A stretch of 43,541 bases of DNA from an uncultured Collinsella sp. (lineage in GTDB: Bacteria; Actinomycetota; Coriobacteriia; Coriobacteriales; Coriobacteriaceae). The notes below the pieces were generated by a model. The model was not told the origin of the DNA. It saw nothing but the letters and a program-made list of their open reading frames with translations, and made no database searches. Where the stretch lies: positions 1-43,541 of the forward strand of contig UQMM01000019.1 in NCBI GenBank assembly GCA_900542165.1, given 5' to 3'. Below are positions 18,023 through 24,735 of this stretch, one piece after another. The position numbers and the translations under genes were made by a program. Every line of letters starts with the position of its first letter. Within the stretch, counting starts at the first letter, position 1.

Positions 18023-18850
18023 ATGAGCGAGACCGCAGTCAACGGCGTCGAGCCGATCATCTTCCTTGATGACGTCCACGTCACCTTTAGGACCCGTACC
18101 GGCTCGATTCTGCACCCCAACCTGGTTCACGCCGTCCAGGGTGTAACGATTAAGCTCATGCCCGGTCAGACGATCGGCATCGTCGGCGAGTCCGGTTGCG
18201 GTAAGTCCACCACCGCTAACGTCATGTGCGGCCTGCAGGCCCCCACGAGCGGCAAGGTCTACTTTAAGGGCAAGGACGTTACCAAACGTACCGCCGAGGA
18301 CCGTCGCCACATGGGTCGCGTCATCTCGGTCGTGTTCCAGAACCCGGCCACGGCGCTCAACCCCCGCATGGTCGTTCGCGAGCAGCTGCTCGACCCCATG
18401 CGCGTCCACAACCTGGGTACCGAGGCCGAGCAGGAGAAGCGCGTCAAGGAACTCTTGGAGCTCACCGGTCTGCCCAGCTCCGCCGCCGAGGTTCTTCCCG
18501 GCCAGCTTTCGGGCGGCCAGCGCCAGCGCGTCGCAATTGCCCGTGCCCTGTCGCTGAACCCCGATGCCATCATCGCCGACGAGCCCACCTCGGCTCTGGA
18601 TGTTTCGGTCCGCGCGCAGATTCTCAACCTGCTGACCGACCTTAAGAAGGAGCTCGGCCTGGCCATGGTGTTCATCAGCCATGACATCCAGACGGTCCGC
18701 TATATCTCTGACGACATCATCGTTATGAATGGTGGCAAGATCGTCGAGCAGGGCGAGGCCAAGCAGGTCTTCCAGCACCCCCAGGACCCCTACACCAAGA
18801 TGCTGCTCGGCGCTGCGCCGTCGCTGCTGCATCCCAAGCTCGGCGAGTAG
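18023..18850 (+). CDS. ABC transporter ATP-binding protein, DppF type (sialic acid importer subunit)
   Basis: 275 residues with Walker A GESGCGKSTTANVMCG (about 55-70), signature LSGGQRQRVAIARAL (about 162), Walker B AIIADEPTSALD and the switch His in VFISHD. It ends shortly after the core domain and so lacks the C-terminal Cys-rich oligopeptide extension seen in OppF at 36162-37190. It is expected to pair with the ATPase half of the preceding fusion protein to drive import. The ATG at 18023 directly follows the TAG of the fusion gene, so translation is coupled. Confidence 0.92.
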   Translation: MSETAVNGVEPIIFLDDVHVTFRTRTGSILHPNLVHAVQGVTIKLMPGQTIGIVGESGCGKSTTANVMCGLQAPTSGKVYFKGKDVTKRTAEDRRHMGRVISVVFQNPATALNPRMVVREQLLDPMRVHNLGTEAEQEKRVKELLELTGLPSSAAEVLPGQLSGGQRQRVAIARALSLNPDAIIADEPTSALDVSVRAQILNLLTDLKKELGLAMVFISHDIQTVRYISDDIIVMNGGKIVEQGEAKQVFQHPQDPYTKMLLGAAPSLLHPKLGE

Positions 18851-18866
18851 CCTCGCTTTCCCTCCC

Positions 18867-18894
18867 GTGCGCCCGGTTCCCTTGCCGGGCGCAC
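18867..18894 (+). terminator. Intercistronic hairpin after the importer genes
   Basis: GTGCGCCCGG (18867-18876) pairs perfectly with CCGGGCGCAC (18885-18894). There is no U-tract, so it more likely marks an mRNA processing or stabilising point between importer and enzyme genes than a full stop. Confidence 0.5.
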
Positions 18895-18930
18895 CTCCGT
18901 TGCGATTTCGAAAGGTTGGGTTCACGAGCC

Positions 18931-19908
18931 ATGCCAAGCGCTCAGGAGCTACAACAGCAATTTGGTGGGTATCGGGGCGCCATGCCCCGTCCATCAGATT
19001 TCGATCTCTTTTGGAAGGATCGCATGGCCGAGGCCGACGCCGTCGGGCTTGACTATGCGATCGAGACGGCATCGGTCGCCGATGCCGTGACCTGCCAGCT
19101 TTTCGACCTCTGGTATACCGGCATGTGTGGCGCTCGCCTGCATGCCAAGTACCTTAAACCCGTCTCGGACGAGCCCGTGCCATTGGTACTTCAGTTCCAT
19201 GGGTATCCGGGTGCAAGCCGCAGCTGGTTTGAGCAGGCGTCGTTTGCGGGCATGGGCATGGCACTCATCGCCCTCGACTGCCCCGGCCAAGGAGGTCCCT
19301 CCGAGGACATTGGTGGATTTGAGGGCACAACGGTTGCCGGTCATATCGTCGCCGGTATCGACGGCGACCCGGCCAACCTCTACTATGTCCGCTTGCACCA
19401 AGATATTCGCATCCTGTGCCGCATCGTTCGCGAGCTCGAGGGCATCGATCTTGCGCGTGTGTTTGTGAACGGCGCGTCGCAGGGCGGCGGTTTGGGCATT
19501 GCGACCTGTGCGCTTAACAGCGAGCTTATCAATCGTGCCGCCATCCTCTATCCCTTCCTGTCAGATTTCCGCCTAGTTTGGGATTTGGATGCCGACGACA
19601 TTGCCTACGAGGGCCTGCGCTATTGGTCTCGCTGGTTTGACGAGGACTCGACTCGTATTGACGAAGCCTATGCCAAGCTGGCGTACTTCGATTCCAAGAA
19701 CTTTGCCCCTATGGTCAAATGCCCCGTGCTGTTTGGCACCGGCACAGCCGATATCGTCTGTCCGCCAGCGACGCAGTTTGCGGTCTATAACAACCTGACC
19801 TGCGAAAAGCGTCATGAGTTCTTTGAAGGCTTTGGCCACGAGGAGATTCAGGATTTTGACGATCTGATCATTCCGTTTTTCTGCAAGGGAGGGGAGGCTC
19901 ATGTCTAA
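18931..19908 (+). CDS. Acetyl-esterase, AXE1/CE7-like alpha/beta hydrolase (candidate sialate O-acetylesterase)
   Basis: 325 residues of the acetyl xylan esterase/cephalosporin-C deacetylase family. The catalytic triad can be placed: nucleophile Ser183 in NGASQGGGLG, Asp274 in GTADIVCPP and His303 in GFGHEEI. QFHGYPGA supplies the oxyanion-hole loop. No signal peptide is seen, so it acts in the cytosol. Between a sialic acid-type importer and nanA, its likely job is removing O-acetyl groups from imported sialic acids; a similar esterase gene occurs in the pneumococcal nan locus. That substrate is inferred, not shown. The start is uncertain: the ATG at 18931 has AAAGG rather far upstream. The gene overlaps the next one by eight bases. 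Confidence 0.87.
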   Translation: MPSAQELQQQFGGYRGAMPRPSDFDLFWKDRMAEADAVGLDYAIETASVADAVTCQLFDLWYTGMCGARLHAKYLKPVSDEPVPLVLQFHGYPGASRSWFEQASFAGMGMALIALDCPGQGGPSEDIGGFEGTTVAGHIVAGIDGDPANLYYVRLHQDIRILCRIVRELEGIDLARVFVNGASQGGGLGIATCALNSELINRAAILYPFLSDFRLVWDLDADDIAYEGLRYWSRWFDEDSTRIDEAYAKLAYFDSKNFAPMVKCPVLFGTGTADIVCPPATQFAVYNNLTCEKRHEFFEGFGHEEIQDFDDLIIPFFCKGGEAHV

Positions 19909-20752
19909 GTGCGAGAGCAATGTTGACGAGCTGATTGTCCCCGGACTCGTGGAAATTCCTGGAACGGTTTCGTCAAGGCTCGCAGAATATCGGGACTGGC
20001 GCGGTGATGTCCAAGCAGATGTTTCTGATTTAGAAACATGCGCTTCGAATCTTGAGATTCAAGGCCTGGCCATAACGGCGATTGACTTTGTTAACCCCTG
20101 CGCCCGTTACTCGGAGGTCTCCTTTGAGCTCGGTGACGATGCGATTCACGCTCGTTTGATCGAGCCTGTCGGTCGTGCCCGAGTATCTGAGCGCGTGCCG
20201 TTGTGCCTGATGTTCCACGACATCGATCGGCCTGTGCGCGGCTGGCATCACATGACCAGATTTGCTGCCATGGGGTATGCCGTCCTCGCGCTGGATGACG
20301 ATGTTGCTGGTGCGGACGACCTGCGGCGGGGGATTTCTTCGCCCGCTTTTGTCGAGCGCGTCCGTTGGGGTTGCGCGCTGGCGAAGGTGGCGCGCAATCT
20401 GGATGGCATGGACCCCGACCGCATCTTTGCATGGGGCGAGGGTCTTGGCGGCGGAGTCGCGCTGGCGGTTTCTGCTCTGGACGAGCGGGGCCTCGCCTGC
20501 ACAGCGGTTGCCAATCCGCTTCCTGACGGCCTCGAGGCGCTGTCGTCTCGGGTGCGCGGATTGGTGCTCATGGGCACATCGCTTATGGATACCGTGAGCG
20601 ATCCCAAAGGCCAGTTTGCCGTATTCAACGGTCTTGAGTGTGACCGGAGACATATCATCTATGCAAAATACGCTCACGAGCGCATCAATGCGTTCGAAAA
20701 TGAAGTCGTCGACTTTTTTAACCAAACGTTCTACTCGTGTTCTTTGGCCTAG
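19901..20752 (+). CDS. Degenerate AXE1-like alpha/beta hydrolase lacking the nucleophilic serine
   Basis: 283 residues. It is clearly homologous to the preceding esterase, with matching order of blocks: PLCLMFHDIDRPVRGW, FAAMGYAVLALD, GQFAVFNGLECDRRH and KYAHERINAF. The nucleophile elbow, GASQGG in its partner, is GEGLGG here, so the serine position is Gly181. The acid (Asp230) and His259 are still in place. As written it should not work as a serine esterase. It may be a partner subunit, a binding protein or an enzyme with another mechanism. The reading frame is intact and its ATG overlaps the previous stop (ATGTCTAA) behind a GGGAGG ribosome site, so it looks actively maintained rather than decaying. 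Confidence 0.8.
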   Translation: MSKCESNVDELIVPGLVEIPGTVSSRLAEYRDWRGDVQADVSDLETCASNLEIQGLAITAIDFVNPCARYSEVSFELGDDAIHARLIEPVGRARVSERVPLCLMFHDIDRPVRGWHHMTRFAAMGYAVLALDDDVAGADDLRRGISSPAFVERVRWGCALAKVARNLDGMDPDRIFAWGEGLGGGVALAVSALDERGLACTAVANPLPDGLEALSSRVRGLVLMGTSLMDTVSDPKGQFAVFNGLECDRRHIIYAKYAHERINAFENEVVDFFNQTFYSCSLA

Positions 20753-20820
20753 ACGGCCTGGACACTGCCAACAAGAGTGGGTGGCATAGGGCCGCCCGCC
20801 AGACAACTAAGGAGATTCTT

Positions 20821-21741
20821 GTGGCAACTCAGAAATTCACCGGCGTTATCCCTCCCGTCGTTGTTCCCGATACCGAAGATCACCAGCTCGACGTTGCCTC
20901 CTTTGAGCGCAGCATCAACCGCATGATCGATGCCGGCGTCGATGGCCTGTTCTTCTTGGGATCCTCGGGCGAGGTCGTCTTCTCCACCGACGAGCGCCGT
21001 CGCCAGATTATCGCCGAGGCCGTTCGTATCGTCGACCACCGTGTGCCTGTTCTGGTCGGCATCATCGATACCGAGACCGAGCGCATGATCGAGCACGGCA
21101 AGGTCGCCCAGGAGCTGGGCGCCGATGCCCTCGTCGCCACCTGCCCGTTCTATGCCCTGCAGGGCATGACCGAGGTCGAGGAGCACTTCCGTATCCTGCA
21201 CGAGGAGCTCGACCTGCCCATCTTCGCCTATGACATTCCCGTCTGCGTTCACACCAAGCTCCCCTGGAAGCTCCTTGCCAAGCTCGGCGCCGAGGGCGTC
21301 CTTGCTGGCGTCAAGGATTCCTCGGGTGATGACATCTCGTTCCGCTACCTCGTTCAGGAGAACGAGAAGAACGGCCATCCGATGAGCATTCTCACCGGCC
21401 ACGAGGTTGTTGTCGACGGCGCCTACCTCGGTGGCGCCGACGGTTCCGTCCCGGGTCTCGCCAACGTTGAGCCCGAGGGCTACGTGCGTCAGTGGAAGGC
21501 CGCTCAGGCTGGTGACTGGGCTACCGTCAAGGCCGAGCAGGATCGCCTCAATGAGATTTCGCACATCTGGGATGTCACCTCGGGCGTCCAGGGCTATGCC
21601 GGTGGCGTCGGCGCCTTCAAGACCGCTATGAACCTCATGGGTATCTTCGACAGCCCGACCATGCCGCGCCCGGTGAAGGCCATGACCGGCGAGAACGTCG
21701 AGGCGATTAAGAAGGTCCTCCAGGACAACGGTCTCCTTTAA
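20821..21741 (+). CDS. nanA: N-acetylneuraminate lyase (DapA/NanA family)
   Basis: 306 residues from the GTG at 20821, with AAGGAG six bases upstream. It is a DapA-superfamily TIM barrel: GSSGE substrate-carboxylate loop (47-51), catalytic Tyr137 in AYDIP and Schiff-base Lys165 in GVKDSSGD. The superfamily includes N-acetylneuraminate lyase, dihydrodipicolinate synthase and keto-deoxy-sugar aldolases, and sequence alone does not settle which this is. The genes for a ManNAc kinase (nanK) and a ManNAc-6-P epimerase (nanE) directly downstream make NanA the best call: cleavage of Neu5Ac to N-acetylmannosamine plus pyruvate in the cytosol. It is followed four bases later by a family A palindrome. 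Confidence 0.85.
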   Translation: MATQKFTGVIPPVVVPDTEDHQLDVASFERSINRMIDAGVDGLFFLGSSGEVVFSTDERRRQIIAEAVRIVDHRVPVLVGIIDTETERMIEHGKVAQELGADALVATCPFYALQGMTEVEEHFRILHEELDLPIFAYDIPVCVHTKLPWKLLAKLGAEGVLAGVKDSSGDDISFRYLVQENEKNGHPMSILTGHEVVVDGAYLGGADGSVPGLANVEPEGYVRQWKAAQAGDWATVKAEQDRLNEISHIWDVTSGVQGYAGGVGAFKTAMNLMGIFDSPTMPRPVKAMTGENVEAIKKVLQDNGLL

Positions 21742-21744
21742 AGC

Positions 21745-21840
21745 TTTTCCAGGCACCCGACCTCGCCGTTCAACCGTGCGGCCATGACCCATTAGGTCAA
21801 TGGTCACACGGTTTCTCGGCGATTTCGGGCACCTGGAAAA
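21745..21840. repeat. Family A palindromic element, copy 1 (nanA-nanK gap)
   Basis: A 96-nt imperfect palindrome fills most of the gap. The outer stem is TTTTCCAGG (21745-21753) with CCTGGAAAA (21832-21840). Inner stems run to GACC (21786-21789) with GGTC (21795-21798). Both arms carry GGCACC on the same strand, leaving an unpaired CA/CA step. The left arm GGCACCC-N-ACCTCGCC and right arm GGGCACC align with the copies at 22898-22995 (reverse strand) and 41331-41425. It has no U-tract and no ORF. Confidence 0.75.
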
Positions 21841-21914
21841 CCTTTACCGCGCTGTGACGGCTAGCCTGACGGCGCATTTCCTGTAGTTGTTTTTTATCTC
21901 CTAAGGAGAGCGAC

Positions 21915-22880
21915 ATGGAGAACAAGTACGTCTGCTCTGTCGATATCGGCGGAACTAAGATCGCGACTGCCATCATGGAGTACCCGGCTGACGGTAGTGT
22001 GCCCCATCCCGTTTTTGAGGCCGAGGTTCCTACCGAGGCCCAGGAGGGCGGCGAGGCCGTCTTCCAGCGTATCGAGGCGTCCATCAAGGCCGCTCTCGAG
22101 GCGAATCCCGATGTCGAGGTCCTTGGCGTCGGGATCGGTGCCGCCGGCGTCGTCGATCCCAAGACGGGCGCCATCGCGTATGCCAATGAGATCATGCCCG
22201 GCTGGTCCGGCATTCAGTTGGGGCCGCGTCTGCGCGAGGACCTCGGTCTTCCCGTTGCCGTCGTAGGCGACGTGCAGGCTCATGCTCTGGGCGAGGCTCA
22301 CTGGGGCGTCGGCAAGGGCAAGTTCTCCGTCTTGTGTCTTGGCATCGGTACGGGCATCGGCGGCGCATATGTCGAGAACGGCCGCGTGATGCAGGGCTTC
22401 CATGGTGCTGCCGGCCATATGGGCCACATCGAGTGCTCGGCTGCCGCCGGCATTCCCTGCGCCTGCGGGCGTTCCGGCCATCTGGAGTCGGTTGCTTCGG
22501 GCACTTCCATTGGTCGAATGTACGATGAGCGTTTTGGCCGCGTCGACCCCAGCCGTCCTTCGGTCGGTCGCGATGTGAACGACCTGTGCCGTGCGGGCGA
22601 CGCAAAGGCGACCGAGGTCATCCATGACGCCGGCTTTGCGCTGGGTGCCAGCTTGGGCTCGCTCGCTAACATCCTGGACCCTGAGGTCATCGTCCTTTCG
22701 GGCGGCGTGATCCACCAAGGTCCCGATTGGCGTTCGCAGACGTGGAAGGATTCGGTGCACGAGGGCTATGCCAGCCAGGCGCTCGATCCGCTTCAGGACA
22801 CGCCGATCCTCATCGGTTCTCTGGAGGGCGATGCGCCGCTTATCGGTGCCGCCGAACACCTTCTTGCCTCGTTGAAGTAA
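21915..22880 (+). CDS. nanK: ROK-family N-acetylmannosamine kinase
   Basis: 321 residues of the ROK sugar kinase family. The phosphate-binding motif DIGGTKIATAI is at 10-20, and GIGTGIGGAYVENG near 143-156 contacts ATP. The zinc-site region HMGHIECSAAAGIPCACGRSGHLE follows the ROK pattern, but the last ligand, usually Cys in CGxxGC, is His189. ROK kinases cannot be separated by eye into glucokinase and ManNAc kinase. The position between nanA and nanE makes phosphorylation of ManNAc to ManNAc-6-P the likely reaction. The start at 21915 has AAGGAG six bases upstream. It is flanked on both sides by family A palindromes. Confidence 0.85.
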   Translation: MENKYVCSVDIGGTKIATAIMEYPADGSVPHPVFEAEVPTEAQEGGEAVFQRIEASIKAALEANPDVEVLGVGIGAAGVVDPKTGAIAYANEIMPGWSGIQLGPRLREDLGLPVAVVGDVQAHALGEAHWGVGKGKFSVLCLGIGTGIGGAYVENGRVMQGFHGAAGHMGHIECSAAAGIPCACGRSGHLESVASGTSIGRMYDERFGRVDPSRPSVGRDVNDLCRAGDAKATEVIHDAGFALGASLGSLANILDPEVIVLSGGVIHQGPDWRSQTWKDSVHEGYASQALDPLQDTPILIGSLEGDAPLIGAAEHLLASLK

Positions 22881-22897
22881 ACATAACTACCAAGTGC

Positions 22898-22995
22898 GCC
22901 TTCTGAGGTGCCGCAGATTGACGTGAAAGAGGAGCGAAGCGTACTTCGGTACGCGAGCGACGGTTTGAACGTCAAGGTGCGGTGTCTCAGAAGGC
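22898..22995. repeat. Family A palindromic element, copy 2 (nanK-nanE gap, reverse orientation)
   Basis: A 98-nt imperfect palindrome. The outer stem is GCCTTCTGAG (22898-22907) with CTCAGAAGGC (22986-22995), the middle stem TTGACGT (22918-22924) with ACGTCAA (22969-22975), and the tip GCGTAC-TTCG-GTACGC (22939-22954). Read on the minus strand it aligns closely with the copy at 41331-41425, sharing CGCTTCSCTCCTCTTTC and the CACC motifs, while the outer stem sequences differ and still pair. Confidence 0.8.
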
Positions 22996-23020
22996 TGTTT
23001 TGAGAAAGGTTGAGTCGAAC

Positions 23021-23707
23021 ATGACCGTCGATCCTTTGATTCAATCCCTGAAGGGCAAGCTCGTCGTGAGCGTTCAGGCCTATATGGGCGAGCCGCTTCG
23101 TACGCCCGAGACCATGGCTCAGATGTCTCGCGCCTGCGAGCTTGGCGGCGCCGCCGCTATTCGCTGCCAGGGTCTTGCCGACATCGCCGCCATTAAGGGC
23201 CGCTGCGAGGTCCCCGTCATCGGCTTGTGGAAGGATGGGCACGAGGGCGTCTACATCACGCCGACGCTGCGTCATGCTCGTGCCTGCGTTGCCGCCGGTG
23301 CCGACATCGTGGCAATTGATGCCACTGATCGCCCGCGTCCCGATGGCAAGACCGTCGAGGATACCTTCCGTCCGCTGCACGAGGAGGGCGTGCTCCTGAT
23401 GGCCGACTGTGCCACCATCGAGGATATTCGTCGTGCTGTCGACATGGGCTTCGACCTGGTGTCCACCACGCTTTCTCATGGTGTTGCCGCTATCGATTGC
23501 ACCATGGCCGATGGTCCCGACCTGCCGCTCCTGCGTCAGGCGACCGAGGAATTCCCCGGCCTTCCCATCATCTGCGAAGGCCGCGTGCACGCGCCCGAGG
23601 AGGCCCGCGCCGCGATTGATGCGGGCGCCTGGGCAGTTGTCGTCGGCACCGCCATCACGCACCCCACGAGTATTACGAGTTGGTTCAAAGCCGCGCTTGA
23701 GGCGTAA
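23021..23707 (+). CDS. nanE: N-acetylmannosamine-6-phosphate 2-epimerase
   Basis: 228 residues, the normal length for NanE. Family blocks are present: KGKLVVSVQAYMGEPL at the N-terminus, GGAAAIRCQG (43-51), VIGLWKD with Lys71, AIDATDRPRPDG (98-109) and LPIICEGRVH with the conserved Glu. It is a TIM-barrel enzyme converting ManNAc-6-P to GlcNAc-6-P, the third step of sialic acid catabolism. The start at 23021 is chosen because it matches the family N-terminus and has AAAGG upstream; a start 13 codons earlier would overlap the family A palindrome. A terminator follows the gene, ending the sialic acid island. Confidence 0.93.
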   Translation: MTVDPLIQSLKGKLVVSVQAYMGEPLRTPETMAQMSRACELGGAAAIRCQGLADIAAIKGRCEVPVIGLWKDGHEGVYITPTLRHARACVAAGADIVAIDATDRPRPDGKTVEDTFRPLHEEGVLLMADCATIEDIRRAVDMGFDLVSTTLSHGVAAIDCTMADGPDLPLLRQATEEFPGLPIICEGRVHAPEEARAAIDAGAWAVVVGTAITHPTSITSWFKAALEA

Positions 23708-23758
23708 GACGGACCTCGTATCCGCTCAGGGCGGTATACTCATTAAAGGCAATTGACC

Positions 23759-23795
23759 GCGCGGGATCCGGGTTGCTGGGTCCCGCGCTTGTTTT
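23759..23795 (+). terminator. Terminator between nanE and rapZ
   Basis: GCGCGGGA (23759-23766) pairs with TCCCGCGC (23781-23788), with further CC/GG pairs inside, followed by TTGTTTT. A TATACT -10-like element at 23735-23740 lies upstream of it, so it may also act as an attenuator in a rapZ leader; the rapZ ribosome site begins two bases after the U-tract. Confidence 0.8.
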
Positions 23796-23808
23796 CAGGA
23801 GGCAACAC

Positions 23809-24729
23809 ATGCAAAAGGGAGATGCCATGGATGCGGCGGAGCGCTCGGAGCGCATCCCCGATATCGTCATCATCACCGGAATGTCCGGATCGGGCCGAAC
23901 GCAGGCCATGCATGTGTTCGAGGACATGGGCTACTTTTGCATCGACAACTTGCCTCCGCGTCTCATCGCCCAGCTTGCCGAACTTGTCGGCATCAATACG
24001 GGCGTGGGCAGGCATCTCGCCGTCACCTGCGACCTGCGCAGCCAGGGCTTGTTCGATGAGCTGCTCGATGCCGTTGCCGCACTCGAGGAGCGCGAGATGA
24101 GCTGTGACATCGTGTTTCTCGAGGCCTCTGACGAGGTGCTGATCCGTCGTTATAGCGAAAACCGCCGCCGCCATCCCATTGCCAAGCCGGGGGAGACTAC
24201 GGCCGATGCCATTCAGCGCGAGCGCCTTCAGCTACAGGGCGTGCGCGATCGAGCCGATATGATTATCGACACGAGCCGTCTGCGCACCTCTGCGCTGCGC
24301 AACAAGCTGCGTATGGCATTTTCCGAGCTGTCCGACCAGCAGCTCATGGACGTCCACGTGTTCTCGTTTGGCTTTAAGCACGGCATGCCCGTCGAGGCGG
24401 ACATTATGATCGACGTCCGCTTCCTGCCTAATCCGTTCTACGATCCCGAGATGCGCACGATGACCGGTCTCGATAAAAAGGTCTCCGATTTTGTTCTGGA
24501 CCATCCCAAGACGCAGGAGTTTTGGAAGGCTTGGACACAGCTGCTCGATACGGTGATGCCGGGCTATATCGCGGAGGGCAAGCCGCAGCTTTCTATCGCC
24601 ATCGGCTGCACGGGCGGCCAGCACCGCAGCGTTGCCATTGCCGAGGCCACGGCACGTTATTTGGAAGGTGCCCAATATCACGTGAGCATTTCCCACCGCG
24701 ACCTGTCGCGCGCCAACACGAAGGCATAG
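23809..24729 (+). CDS. rapZ: RapZ/YvcJ-family nucleotide-binding RNase adapter protein
   Basis: 306 residues. The P-loop GMSGSGRTQAMHVFEDMG (24-41) is followed by FCIDNLPPRLI. The C-terminal half contains HGMPVEADIMIDVRFLPNPF and the conserved IAIGCTGGQHRSVAIAE. In enterobacteria RapZ senses a cell-wall precursor and guides RNase E to a small RNA; in Gram-positives (YvcJ) the role is less clear. The Walker lysine is Arg, as is common in actinobacterial homologues. The start at 23809 has AGGAGG six bases upstream. It is followed six bases later by whiA; the yvcK gene often found between them is absent. Confidence 0.94.
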   Translation: MQKGDAMDAAERSERIPDIVIITGMSGSGRTQAMHVFEDMGYFCIDNLPPRLIAQLAELVGINTGVGRHLAVTCDLRSQGLFDELLDAVAALEEREMSCDIVFLEASDEVLIRRYSENRRRHPIAKPGETTADAIQRERLQLQGVRDRADMIIDTSRLRTSALRNKLRMAFSELSDQQLMDVHVFSFGFKHGMPVEADIMIDVRFLPNPFYDPEMRTMTGLDKKVSDFVLDHPKTQEFWKAWTQLLDTVMPGYIAEGKPQLSIAIGCTGGQHRSVAIAEATARYLEGAQYHVSISHRDLSRANTKA

Positions 24730-24735
24730 GCCTGC

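Noticed and set aside
15059..19072. Very long open frame on the minus strand antisense to the sialic acid importer (over 1300 codons)
   Set aside because: It is the shadow of strongly biased G/C-ending codons in the real plus-strand genes; its translation is low-complexity and shows no known domain. The same holds for long antisense frames opposite uvrA, murJ-uvrC, gpmI and oppA.
20821..21741. Dihydrodipicolinate synthase (dapA) for lysine synthesis
   Set aside because: It has the right fold, but the neighbouring importer, esterase, nanK and nanE point to sialic acid lyase; no other lysine genes are near.
21745..22995. CRISPR-like repeats
   Set aside because: The repeated elements are single dispersed palindromes of about 95-146 nt, not short direct repeats with unique spacers, and no cas genes are present.
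23809..24729. Defective Walker A in RapZ (GMSGSGRT, Arg for Lys)
   Set aside because: Arginine at this place is usual in actinobacterial RapZ homologues, so it is not a sign of a dead protein.
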